From assembly GCF_000186865.1 (NCBI RefSeq), contig NW_008705564.1, forward strand, positions 2,659,024-2,717,016: a stretch of 57,993 bases of DNA, written 5' to 3'. Numbering within the stretch: position 1 is the stretch's first letter; every line of letters starts with the position of its first letter. The position numbers and the translations under genes were made by a program. The notes under the pieces are model-generated. The model was not told the origin of the DNA, made no database searches, and saw only the letters and a program-made list of their open reading frames with translations. Source of the stretch: Aureococcus anophagefferens. Lineage: Eukaryota; Sar; Pelagophyceae; Pelagomonadales; Pelagomonadaceae. This document shows positions 9,388 to 19,853 of this stretch, in pieces.

Positions 9388-12300
9388 ATGGCGAGCGCCG
9401 GGGTCAAGGAGATCCGCAGGCTCCAGGAGGAGCAGCAGTCGCTCGCCGGCTCGCAGTCCGTGCCGAGCCTCGGCGCCGCCGCCGACGACGACGGCGGCGC
9501 GACGCAGCAGGCGCCGGCGACGGCGGACCGGTCGAACTCCATCGCGCGCAAGCTCTACACGGAGAGCGAGCGCGACCTCCTCACAAACTACGAGCCGAGC
9601 GACGTCGTCGCCGACGCCGAGGCGGCGCTGGACCAGCCGACGACGCGGACGCCGCGCCCCTACGAGGGCCTCCCCGAGCCGTCGCCGTCGCCGGGCGTCG
9701 AGATCGACGTCGACGCGTCGCGGGGCCTGCTGGCGCTGCTGCGCGACGCCCTCCCCTACTGGGGCCAGGGCATGGCCGGCGTCGAGGACGCCGTGCGAGC
9801 CGCCGCCGGGGCCGCGGACATCGAGGAGACGCAGATCGTCGACGGCGAGACGGGAGATACCGCGTTGCTCCTCTGCGCGCAGTACGGCGCGGGCGACCTC
9901 GTGGAATTGCTCGTCGCCCAGGGCGCCGAGGTCAACGCGCGCCTGCCCAACGGCGCCACGGCGCTCCACTACATGTCCAACGGCGCCACGCTGTCGCCGC
10001 CGGCCGTCGTCGCGCTGCTCCGTTTCGGGGCCGATCCGAACGTCGCGGAGCTGCACACGGGCGCGACGCCGCTCATGTACGCCGCGGACGCCGGCGCGAC
10101 GGCCGTCTGCGAGGACCTCGTGCGGCACGGCGCCGACGCCGCGGCCGTCGACTTCGACGGCTACGACGCGTTGGGCTACGCGGCCGAGAGCGGCCTGCAC
10201 GACGCGTGCGTCGCGTTCTTGAAGTCCGTCGCGCCCAAGACCAAGCCGAAGCCGCCGCCGCCGACGACGCCGAACACGGCCGCGGCGGGAAACGCGGCGA
10301 CGTCGCCCTACTCCATCGACATCGGCGCGCCCGTCGTCGGCGCGCCGTCGTCGAAGAAGAAGAAGAAGCCCGACCCGCCGCCGGCCGCGCCGCCGTCGGC
10401 GGCGGGCACGCCCAACTCGCGGCGCGACGACTTCGACCGGGAGCTCGCGGAGCTCCGCGACGCGCGGGAGACGCTCAAGCACCTCGCTGTGCCGAAACCA
10501 ACCACTGGTTTGGGGGGTCCCCACCAAACTTGAGAATTCTCTAGCTCGGTCAAATCAAAGTCGATTCGGCTGATTTTTGGACGGATCGATTGCTCTCGTC
10601 GAGTTCTCGAAGCACAGCGAAAGAGTCTGGTCCAAACCGTTCGATTATGCGCACATTGAAGTCGGGTTGAAGATTTGGTTTCGGCACAGGCACCTCGAGG
10701 CGGACCGCGCGCGCCTCGAGAGCGAGCAGCGCGCGGCCGCGGCGCGCCACGACGCGGACGAGGCGCGCGACCGCGCGGACCGCGCGGAGCGGCGCCTCGC
10801 GCTCGCGCAGCAGGACGCGGCGTCGTTGAAGGCGCGCCTCGACGCGGCCCAGGGCCTCGCGGACAAGGCGTCGGGCGAGCTGCGGAGCCTCCAGTACGAG
10901 GCGGCGACGGACCGCGAGCGGTCCGCGAGCCTCGCGGCGGGCGCGCAGGCGCGCGCGGACGAGGTCGAGCGCGCGCGGTCGCGCGCCGCGGCCGCCGGCG
11001 AGGCGGCGCTCGAGCGGGCCGTGCGCGCCGAGGGCGACCTCGGGCGCGCGCGCGCGGATCTGGACGCGGCGCTCCGCGACGTCGAGCGCGAGAAGGCGGC
11101 GTCGGCGAAGGCCCGCGCGGATTTGGAAGACGCCAGGGCGACCGTTTCCGCGCTCGAGGCCGCGAAGGCGTCGACGGCCGACGCCCACGCCGCCGCGCTC
11201 GCGGCGGCGCGCGCGTCGGCCATGGCCGTCGCCCTCGAGGCCGCGCGGCAGGCCGCCGCGGCCGTGGGCGCGCCCGCGGCCGCGGACCCGGCCGCGGGCG
11301 CGCGCGAGGCCGAGGAGCGGAGCCGCCGCGACGCCGTCGAGTCCCAGCTGTCGGCGCGCGTCGCCGCCTGGGAGACGGCCTGCGGCGAGGCCAAGGCCGC
11401 GCTGGAGAAGAAGATCGAGGCGCACCGGACGGACGAGGCGCGGCGGCAGGCGGACCTCGACGGTGCGCGGCGCGACGCCTCTTCCTGGGAGGCCAAGTGC
11501 GCGCGCGCCGAGGCCGAGCGGGACGCGCTGGCGAAGGACGCCGAGGCGCTCCGGGCGCGGGAGGCCGAGGCGTCGCGGCGCGCGGACGCCGAGCGGGACG
11601 CGCTGCGGCGCAAGCTCGAGAGTGCCGAGGACGCCGGCAAGCAGCGGGAGGCCGAGGCCGCGCGCGCCGAGGCCGCGCTCGAGGCGGCGGCGGCGCGGTC
11701 CGCGGCCGCGGAGCAGCGCGGCGGCGCGCTGGAGCAGCAGCTCCTCTCGCTCGCGGCCACGGCCGGCGCGGACGAGCGGCGGTCCGCCCTCGAGGAGGCG
11801 CACAGGGCCAAGATGGCCGTCGCCGAGGCCGCGGTCGCGGCCGCCCGGGACGAGCGGAAGCGCGAGGCGGAGCTGCGCGGCGCCGTCGAGGAGAAGCTCG
11901 CCGCCGCGCTCCGCGACGGCGACGGCCGGCGCGCCGCGGAGGTCCGCCAGGGCCTCGAGGACACGCTCCGGCGCTTCGACGAGGCCGTCGCCGCGCCGCG
12001 CCAGGCGCGGGTCGTCGCCGACGCGATCAAGGCCGAGCTCGCGGCCCAGCTCGGCGACGCGCGCAAGCGCGACGAGGCCGCCGCGGGCCGGCGCCGCGAC
12101 GAGGACGCCGCGCGCGCGCGCGACGCCGAGGCCGCGGCGGACCGCGCGCGCCGCGACGGCGCCGCGGAGCTCGAGAAGCTCCGCGGCGAGCTCGTGGCGC
12201 TGCGGGAGGCCGCCGCGGGCGACCGGGCGCGCTGCGAGGGCGCGGCCAAGGCCGCGGCGGACGCCGACGCCGCGCGGCAGCGCGCGGCCGCGAACCTCAA

Positions 12301-14616
12301 CGAGGTCCGCGAGCAGGCGCTCAAGTTCAAGGCCGACCTATTGCAAAAGGAGCTCGAGGCCGCCGGGGCGGCGCGCGAGCTCCAGCTCGTGCGCGACGCC
12401 AAGGCCGAGTCCGACGCGTCGCGCGGCGGCGAGCTCGCCGCGGCGCGCGAGCGCCTCGCCAAGGCCGAGGCGGATCTCGCGGAGCAGACGAAGACCGCCC
12501 GGGAGCGCGGCGACGACGCGCGGCGCCAGCTCAAGAAGCTCGAGGACGACCACGAGCGGCAAAAGGCCCGCGACGACATCGACCGGCGCGCGGACGAGTC
12601 CGCGCGGCGCAAGGAGCACGAGGACGAGGTCACGAAGCTGTGTGCAAATCAAATCTTCAAATCGACTTCAATGTGAGCGTATTCGAATGTTTTGACACGA
12701 GCACTTCCGCAGTGCTTCGAGAACTCGACGAGAGCGATCGATCCGTCCAAAAATCAGCCGAATCGACGTCGATTTGACCGAGCTAGAGAATTTCAAAGTT
12801 TGGTCGGGACGTCCCAAACCAGTGGTTGATTTGCACACAGGTCACGAAGCTGTCGCGCGCGCTCCACGCGGCGCAGGCCGAGGCGGCGCAGCACAAGAGC
12901 CTCGCCGCGTCGTCGGCGTCGGGCTCGTCGACGGCCGCGGAGCGCGCGGCCGCCGCGGAGGCGTGCGGCGACGCGCTCCGGTGTTCGGCGGAGCGCGCGG
13001 CGTCGCGGCTCGCGGGGACGACCGAGTCCTACGAGGGCCGCCTGGCCGCGGCCATGGACGAGCTGTCGCTGACTAGGGCGTCGCTCGAGGACGCGTCCGA
13101 CGGCGTCGAGAAGCTCCGGGCGCTCGAACAAAGGAACGCGCGGCTCGACCAAGACCTGACGCGCGAGTCGATGATGCGGCGCAAGCTCCACAACCAGATC
13201 GAGGACATGAAGGGCAAGATCCGGGTTTTGTGCCGCGTGCGGCCCCTGGCGCAGTTCGAGCGGGACCGCGGCGCGGGCGAGTCCGCCGTCGTCAAGGACG
13301 GCGAGGGGTCGCTCACGGTGCTACCCGCGAAAGAAAAGGGCGAGAAGAAGAAATTCATGTTCGACTTCGTGTTCGACGGCGCCGGGGCCGAGAACTCGCA
13401 GCCGCGGCTCTTCGAGGACGTCAAGCAGCTCATCACGTCCACGGTAGACGGCTACAACGTGTGCCTCTTCTGCTACGGGCAGACGGGATCGGGCAAGACG
13501 TTCACCATGGGCTCGGATTCGCGCATCGGCGCGACGCTCGGGCCCGACGGGAGAGTGTTGGAAGGAGCGGGCATCGCGCCGCGGTCCGCGGAGGCCGTCT
13601 TCGACATCTTGGAGGGGCGGACGTCGCAGTGCGACTGCACCGTGACGCTGTCCATGTTCGAGGTCTACTGCGACAAGCTCGTGGACTTGTTAAATACCTC
13701 GCCCCAGCAGCCCCACCTGAAGATTACCTTGGCGGAGCACTCGCCCACGGGCCTCGTCCACGTCGAGGGCGCGAAATCCCGGGAGGTGGCAGACGCCAAG
13801 GCGCTCGTCGACGCTTTGGCCTTCGGCATCGGCAACCGCACGGTGCACGCGACGAAAATGAACTCCGAGAGCTCGCGGAGCCACCTCGTCATGATGATGG
13901 AGATTAGCTCGACGAACAAGCGCACGGGCCACAAGGTCACGGGCAAGCTTACGTTGGTGGACCTCGCCGGGTCCGAGCGCGTCGACAAGAGCGGCGCGAC
14001 GGGCGAGCGGCTCAAGGAGGCGACGGCCAGGGCAGCAAAAGGGTGATTCAACGTCGCTTCAACGTGAGTGTTCCGCGCGCGCGCGTTCCAAAAAAAAGCA
14101 TCCACGCTTCGAGACCGTTCCGAGAGATGATCGCTCGTCCAAAAATCAGCCAAAACGAGTGGAAAACGGCCGAGATATGAGCCTTTGAAGTTGGGAATTT
14201 CGCTCTCTTTTGCTGCCCAGGCGACGGCCATCAACAAGTCGCTGTCGGCGCTGGGCGACGTCATCGCTTCTTTAACGGCCGCGGCGGGGGGCCACGTGCC
14301 CTACCGGAACCACCCGCTGACCATGCTCATGTCCGACTCCGTCGGCGGCTCCGCGAAGACGATGATGATCGTCTGCTCGTCGCCCGCGTCCGACAACGTC
14401 GCGGAGACGCTGACCTCGCTCCAGTTCGCGACGCGGTGCAAGGACGTCCGCTCGTCCGCGGACCCGCGCGCGGCCGCGGCGACCATCGCGGACCTCAAGG
14501 CCGAAGTGAAGAAGCTCCGCGAGGGCGGCGCGAGCGTCAAGGTCGGCGGCGGCCACGCCGTCGCGCCGCGCGGGCCCGCGGCGCTCGGCGCGAAGATCCG
14601 CCCGAAGAAGACCTAA
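9388..14616 (+). CDS. ankyrin-repeat, coiled-coil, C-terminal-motor kinesin (kinesin-14)
   Basis: Four exons (9388-10478, 10690-12628, 12841-14019, 14221-14616) joined across three introners give 1534 aa in frame. About four ankyrin repeats lie at residues 153-277. A Lys-rich linker precedes a very long Ala/Arg/Glu coiled coil (about 364-1100). The kinesin-14 neck is RRKLHNQIEDMKGKIRVLCRVRP. The motor (about 1137-1505) has GQTGSGKT (about 1223), NSESSRSH and DLAGSE. Kinesin-14s are minus-end-directed microtubule motors. N-terminal ankyrin repeats are unusual for this class and suggest a cargo or anchor role. Removing intron 3 restores GERLKEATAINKSLSALGDV. The start is the first ATG (9388); GTG six bases upstream is not used. 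Confidence 0.9.
10487..10689 (+). mobile_element. long-family introner (203 bp), kinesin intron 1
   Basis: Terminal inverted repeat CTGTGCCGAAACCAA at the left end, mirrored at the right. Exact 8-bp target duplication GCACCTCG (10479-10486, 10690-10697). The intron is 10479-10689. Donor GC is the start of the target duplication; acceptor CAG is the element terminus. The core is inverted relative to the copy at 12638-12840. Confidence 0.93.
12638..12840 (+). mobile_element. long-family introner (203 bp), kinesin intron 2
   Basis: Inverted ends CTGTGTGCAAATCAA. A 9-bp duplication GTCACGAAG (12629-12637, 12841-12849; 8 bp plus one ambiguous base). The intron is 12629-12840 with a GT donor from host DNA and CAG acceptor from the element. 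Splicing gives ...DEVTKLSRALH in frame. Confidence 0.93.
14028..14220 (+). mobile_element. CTGGGCAG-subfamily introner (193 bp), kinesin intron 3
   Basis: Ends CAGGGCAGCAAAAG and CTTTTGCTGCCCAG. Exact 8-bp duplication GCGACGGC (14020-14027, 14221-14228). The intron is 14020-14220 with a GC donor and CAG acceptor. The junction falls in the conserved kinesin switch II helix, where only exact removal restores the family consensus. Confidence 0.93.
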
Positions 14617-14624
14617 CTTGTTCT

Positions 14625-16016
14625 TTAGGCCGCGGCCCCCCGCGGGTGGAGGCGGAAGAGCGCGACCTGGGCGTCGTCGCAGGCGAGCGCGACGAAGCGC
14701 GAGTCCGGCGAGAAGCAGACCTGGCGCACGGCCGCGTTGCACCGGGGGTGCGCGAGGTAGGCGAGGGGCGCGTCCTTGGGGTCGTCGACGTCCCAGACGA
14801 GGACGCGGCCGACCTTGTTCCCCGCGGCGAGGAGGCGCCGCCGCGCGTCCACGGAGAAGCGCATGAACCAGATGTCCGCGTTTGGCAAATGGAACTGGCG
14901 GAGCACCAAGGCCGCGTCGTCGCGGTCGCCGTCGCCCTTGGCCGGCGCGTCGTCGCGGGCCACGGGGCTCCGCTTGTCGCCGTGGGGGTCCGGCGTCCAC
15001 ATGGCGACGGCGTTGCCCGTGGACTTGGATAACAGGAGGGACCCGGCCCAGCGCGCGCAGTCGACGTAGTTCGCGTGGACCGCCGCGGAAGAGAACGCGG
15101 GGAACTGCTGGAAGACCGTCGCGAAGGGCCGCCCGTCGCGGGGCCGCGGCGCCTCGTGGGACCGCGCCGCGGCCGCGACGACGGCGGGCGCGTCGAGCTG
15201 CCAGACCTGGGCAGGATAAGAGAGATTCAACGTCGCTTCAACGTGAGTGTTCCGCGCGCGCGCGTTCCGAAAAAAGCATCCACGCTTCGAGGCCGTTCCG
15301 AAAGATGATCGCTCGTCCAAAAATCAGCCGAAACGAGTGGAAAACGGCCGAGATATGAGCCTTTGAAGTTGGGAATTTTGCTCTCTTTTGCTGCCCTGCG
15401 CCAGACCTTGACCGTGTTGTCCATGCCCGCGCTGCAGAAGACCGCGCCCGTGAGGTGCGCGTCGACGCTCAGCACCTCGTCGCGGTGGCCCCGGTCGCCG
15501 GCGAAGACGGCGACGCAGACCGCCGTGCGCGCGTTCCAGAGGCGCACGGACTCGTCCTTGGACGCCGTGAGGAGCAGCGCGCCGTCGACGGGGTGGAAGC
15601 ACGCGTCGTTGATCGCGTTGCCGTGGCCCACGAGCGCCACGTCCAAACGCCCGCTGCGGCAGTCCACTAATTTGGCGACGCCCCGCGCGCCGCCCACGGC
15701 GAGGAGCGGCGCCGCGTCGCGCCACGACCACGCGGCGCAGAAGAGGCTCTCGCCGTCGTCGTTGTCGACGTAGACCTGGCGCAGCTCGACGGCGGGTTGA
15801 CGCCTCCGGGTCCGCGGCGACGGCGTAGACCGACGCGCGGTTGCTGCCGGCGACGGCGAGGTGGTGGTAGGCGCCGCCGTCGGACCGCGGCCAGAAGGCG
15901 ACGGCGTAGACCGGCTGGCGGTGGTCCTCGCTGAGCAGGGCCACGAAGTCGGCGTTCTTCGGGTCCGCGTCGGACGCGTGCTTCTTCTTCCCCATGGTCA
16001 CGCCGCGAGGGGCCAT
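14625..16016 (-). CDS. EED: EED/ESC/FIE homologue, WD40 subunit of Polycomb repressive complex 2
   Basis: Exons 16016-15407 and 15206-14625; about 396 aa. Segments align clearly with EED: VGHGNAINDACFHP, LLTASKDESVRLWN, EGHRDEVLS-like GHRDEVLSVD, NYVDCARW, DIWFMRFS, NKVGRVLVWD and CNAAVRQVCFS. In animals and plants EED binds trimethyl-lysine marks and stimulates the EZH2-type methyltransferase. The four aromatic-cage positions (F97, Y148, W364, Y365 in human) appear here as Y, F, W, F. One extra base near 15790-15800 puts the first ~70 codons in a different frame. Correcting it gives an uninterrupted protein. ATGs at 16016 and 15995 are both possible starts. It converges on the kinesin (8 bp between stops). 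Confidence 0.9.
15207..15398 (-). mobile_element. CTGGGCAG-subfamily introner (192 bp) in EED
   Basis: Nearly identical to the copy at 14028-14220, same orientation on the plus strand but antisense to this gene. Target duplication is 7 of 8 bp: TGCCAGAC (15199-15206) and CGCCAGAC (15399-15406), plus strand. The intron is 15207-15406 on the minus strand with donor GT and acceptor CAG. It joins TVK to VWQLD. Confidence 0.92.
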
Positions 16017-16309
16017 GGTCGCGCGCGTTCGCGCTCTCCGGCGCCGCCGAGGAGGGTCGCGTCGAGGCCGAGGTCGATGCTCGCTGAACCGCGTCCACAA
16101 GATCGGCTCCTTGCTGTCGACCTAGCTTGACGGGCTGCCAGAACCAGCCTTTGCACCGAGACCAAGCGCCCGCCGGCGTCCTCCTGGAGACACGCGCCAA
16201 ACGCCGCCCCGCCCGCCGCGCCGCTCCGCGACCCTCCGCAACGCCCGCAACCCCCCCCGCGCGCGCGGCGACGCGATCGGCACGCACGCAGGCGCACCGA
16301 CTACAGACC

Positions 16310-16597
16310 ATGTCGAGCAAGCAAGTGGGGACGAAGAGCCAGATGAAGGAGGCGAAGAGCGACGGCGTGCCGCACCACAAGAGCGACAAGGCCGCGCCCG
16401 TGACCAAGGCCTCCGGCGGCGGCGAGGCGAGCCGCAACATCACGCGCAAGGGCGGGCCGGCGGTCGTCCGCAAGGCCGGCGTCTCCGGCGGCGCCATCGA
16501 CGACCCGGCGAGCGGCGACTACACGTGCACGGACCCCAACGATCCCAATTACGACTCGCCAGACGACCCGGCCCGCGTCTCCAACTCCGACGCGTAG
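16310..16597 (+). CDS. small basic protein with DPNDPNYDS motif
   Basis: 95 aa from the ATG at 16310, preceded by a C-rich leader. The N-terminal half is Lys/Ser-rich and probably disordered. The C-terminus has TCTDPNDPNYDSPDDP, reminiscent of the linker found before MA3 domains in PDCD4-like proteins, but no MA3 domain follows. The function is unknown. It is divergent from the EED gene; the 293-bp spacer holds a GGGCTGCC motif at about 16131. Confidence 0.6.
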   Translation: MSSKQVGTKSQMKEAKSDGVPHHKSDKAAPVTKASGGGEASRNITRKGGPAVVRKAGVSGGAIDDPASGDYTCTDPNDPNYDSPDDPARVSNSDA

Positions 16598-16774
16598 GGC
16601 GACGGCCCGCCGCGCGCGCGAACGGTCTGGAGCGTCGTCGTCGAGTCGTTCCAGCCCGTCACGGACCGGCGCCCGCGCGGCTCCAGCCTGTATAAGATGG
16701 CTCGAGATCGACGTGCCGGGAAGGCCAGGCGGCGGCGCCCCGTGCTTCGGCCGATGCGCCGCGCCGCGCGCTCC

Positions 16775-19657
16775 TTAGGGCCGCGGGGGCGCGCTCGGGT
16801 TCTCGCCGGAGAGCCAGACGAAGAAGTCGAGGTTGTCCTGGCCGCCGCCGGGCCCGCCCGGCGCGGCGGGCGCGCCGCCCGCCGGGGGCGGCGGCGCGGC
16901 GGCCGCGGCGCCGGGCGTCTCGAGGGACACCTCCTTGCGCCAGGCGGACGCGCGCAGCGACGACGCGATGTCCGTCGGCGCGCCGCCGCCGTCCGCGGCG
17001 GCGGACGTCCGCGCGTAGTCTCGGAACGACTTCGCGAGGTTGAGGAGCTCCTCGACGGCCGGCGGCGGCGCGTCGCCGCCGCCGGCGGCGGCGGCCGGCG
17101 GGTTCACGTACGTCGCGATGGGCGGCGGCGACGCGTCGCGGTCGTCGCGCGCGCCGCCGCGCGGCCGCCGCGGCGACGCGGCCGCGTCGGACGCGTCGTC
17201 GTCGGACGCGAACTTGCCGTAGTTCACCGGCGGCGCCGTCTCACTCAGCGCCGCGGCGATGGAGCCCGCGACGTCGCGCTCGCCGTCGACGGCGGCGGCG
17301 CGGTGGAAGAGGCTCTCGAAGTCGCCGCCGCCGTCGAGGCCCGCGCCCGCGCCGAAGACGACCTCGCCGGCGGCCGCGCCGTGGGCCACGTCCTCGACGA
17401 GGGGCGCGTCGAAGTCCACGGCCGGCGGCGGCGGCGTCGCCGCGTCGTCGCCGCCCCGGAGCCAGTCCGGCGCGTCGTCGTCGTCCGAGTCACCGCCGTC
17501 CGGCTTCGGCGAGTGCGCGCCGTCGGCGACGGGCGTCCACGCCTGGGAGGACCGCGGGTCCTCGGCGGCCAGCTCGCGGGGCCGGTCNNNNNNNNNNNNN
17601 NNNNNNNNNNNNNNNNNNNNNNNNNNNNNNNNNNNNNNNNNNNNNNNNNNNNNNNNNNNNNNNNNNNNNNNNNNNNNNNNNNNNNNNNNNNNNNNNNNNN
17701 NNNNNNNNNNNNNNNNNNNNNNNNNNNNNNNNNNNNNNNNNNNNNNNNNNNCGCCGGGGGCCTCGGGCTCCGCGGCGCCGGGCTCCCCGGCCTCCGCGGC
17801 GCCGGGCGCCGCGGCGGCGGGCTCCGCGGGCGCCGCGGCCGCGGCGTCGGGCTCCTCCTCCTCGTTGCGGTCCGCCGCCGCGAAGGCCGCGGCGAAGGGG
17901 TCGACGCCGGCGACGTCCTCGCCGTCGCGGAACGACGTCTCGCCCTCGACGGGCTCGGCGACGGGAGCGTCCGCGGTGGTCCAGGCGACGTCGAGGTCCA
18001 GCTGCGGGCTCGGCGCCTCGGGCTCCGGCGGCGGGCCGCCGCCGCCGCTGTCGAGCGAGTCGGCGGAGCCGCCGCGCGGCCGCGGCGCCTCCTCCTTGGT
18101 CTCCTCGGAGTCCTCGAGGAGGACCCGCCGGCCCTTGGCGAAGCGCGACCCGCAGGGCTCGCAGACCGTGCCCGGGCCGTCCGGGCCGTCGCGCCGCTGC
18201 GCCTCGTCGACGCCGCCCCGGCCGCAGAGGTCGCACTCCCAGCCGTCGCCGACCGCGAACGCGCCGTCGCCGTCGCCCGTCGCGTCGAGCGCGAGCGCCG
18301 ACGACTGGCCCCGGGCGAAGCGCGTGCCGCAGGCGTTGCAGAGCGTGTCCGGGCCGTCGGGGCCGGGCATGCGGTGGAGCGTCTTCCGCTTGCCGCAGAG
18401 GTCGCACTCCCACGACTCGTCCTTGGGCACGGCTCGTCCTTCGGCGGCGGCGCGGCCCGCGCGGGCGCGGCCTCCTCCGGCGCCGCCGCCGCGGCGGCGG
18501 CGTCGGCCGCCGCCGGCGCCGTGGGCGAGCTCAGGTCCCCCGCGGGCGCGAACTCGTCGTCCAGGAGCACGCGGCGGAACGTGAGCGGCAGCGGCCGCGG
18601 CGCCGTCCGCAGGCGCTCGAGCAGCGCGGGGAACCCCGCGTTCAAAAAGGGCATGGGCAGCCGCTCGTCGCCGACGGCGATGAGGGCGAAGCCGGGCACG
18701 AGCGCGTCGCCGTGGTCGCACTTGGGCCGCACCTTCTGCACGCGGAGCCAGCCGTCCTGGAACCTGCGTGGAAATCAACCGCTGGTTTGGGTGGTCCTGA
18801 CCAAACTTCAGAATTCTCTAGCTCGGTCACATCGAAGTCGATTCGGCTGATTTTTGGACGAATCGATTGCTCTCGTCGAGTTCTCGAAGCACAACCGAAG
18901 AACTTGCGTCGAAACGGTCGCGTATGCTCACATTGAAGTCGAGTTGAAGATTTGATTTCCACACAGCCTGGAACAGCGCGAGCGTGAAGCCGAGCGTCGC
19001 GGACGCGAAGACGAGGCGCTTGTCCTCGACGCGCCGGAGGGGGACCTTCTCCGCCTTGGGCTTGGCCGGCGCCGGCGCCGGCGGCTTGCCGTCGAAGAAC
19101 GACGCGACCGTCGGGCTCGTGAGCGCGGGGGGCGGCGGCGCCGCGGGCTTCGGCGGCGGCCGCTTCACGGGCGTGCCCTCGAAGAAGGACGCGAGGTGCT
19201 TGCCGCTCGCCTTCTCCTCGGCGGCGGAGACGTGGGCGAAGAGGCCCCCGAAGTCCTCCTCCGCGTCGAGGCACCCGGCGCTAAGTCCGCCGCCGAGGCG
19301 GTCGAGCTCGTCGGCGGGCCGCGCGTCGCCGGGCGCGAGGGACGGGAGCACGTCGTCGCCGTGCGTCGCGCTTGAGCCCCGCACGGCGTAGCAGACCTCG
19401 CCGGGCGACGCGGGGTGCTGCGCCGCGGCGGGCCCCGGCGGGGCCGCGCGCCCGACGGACCGCGACCGCAGACTGAAGGACCGGCTCTTCCCCGGCTCGC
19501 TGCTCCGCGACCGCCGCCCCTTGCCCTCCACGGGCTTCCTCGCCCCGAAGCTACCGGGCTCGTCCTTCGACTTGCGCCTCCCGCTCCGCATTGTTCCTCC
19601 AACACGGCGGCTCTCCTCCCGTCCACGAGAGAGGGCGCGCTGAAAAACTGTCGACAT
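16775..19657 (-). CDS. double GATA-type zinc-finger protein with PDZ-like segment
   Basis: Exon 1 is 19657-18975 (an alternative ATG lies at 19591); exon 2 is 18763-16775. Exon 1 is basic and disordered with two ASFF(E/D)G repeats. After the splice, VQKVRPKCDHGD... to RPLPLTFRRV looks PDZ-like. Two CxxC-x(17-18)-CxxC fingers follow: CDLCGKRKTLHRMPGPDGPDTLCNAC and a divergent CDLCGRGG...VCEPC. The first closely fits GATA fingers, so DNA binding and transcriptional control are likely. A long acidic, Ala-rich tail contains a 164-N gap. A 17-bp tandem duplication at 18416-18441 shifts the frame just before finger 1. Removing one copy gives PPKDESWECDLCG. Confidence 0.75.
17588..17751. other. assembly gap (164 N)
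   Basis: Run of N inside the acidic low-complexity part of the GATA-finger gene. The reading frame is the same on both sides. Confidence 0.99.
18416..18441 (-). repeat. 17-bp tandem duplication causing a frameshift
   Basis: CTCGTCCTT occurs at 18416-18424 and 18433-18441, defining a 17-bp tandem unit. No GT-AG or GC-AG pair can excise exactly 17 bp. The frame on either side is clearly coding. Confidence 0.85.
18764..18966 (-). mobile_element. long-family introner (203 bp) in the GATA-finger gene
   Basis: Inverted ends CTGCGTGGAAATCAA and TTGATTTCCACACAG. Exact 8-bp duplication CCTGGAAC (18756-18763, 18967-18974). The intron is 18764-18974 on the minus strand with a GT donor from the duplication (GTTCCAGG) and acceptor CAG. 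It joins LALFQ to DGWLRVQ. Confidence 0.93.
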
Positions 19658-19853
19658 TGAAGTTTGTGGAGAAATTGTGGAGCATCTCAGCGAGCTATGG
19701 CCGCTCGGTGCTGAGCTCTGAGCGTCTCCTACGGTTGCAACTGCCTGAGTTCGCGTTCGACGAGAAGCGGCGGAAACTGCACTACCACCGGTCGACGAAG
19801 TACGCCGTCGTCGACTACTTGCAAACGCGCACTCGAGTCAAAAACTCCGCAAC

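Noticed and set aside
10645..12633. 662-aa minus-strand open frame opposite the kinesin coiled coil
   Set aside because: It is a Ser/Arg/Ala shadow produced by GC-rich Ala/Arg/Glu codons on the sense strand; no motif or domain, while the sense strand has a clear coiled coil.
14038..14220. GTGATT inside the element as donor for kinesin intron 3
   Set aside because: It would insert TARAAKG-type residues into the conserved switch II helix. Using the GC at 14020 restores the family consensus exactly.
18416..18441. 17-nt intron in the GATA-finger gene
   Set aside because: No 17-bp window across the repeat starts with GT or GC and ends in AG, and 17 nt is too short for splicing; a tandem duplication is simpler.
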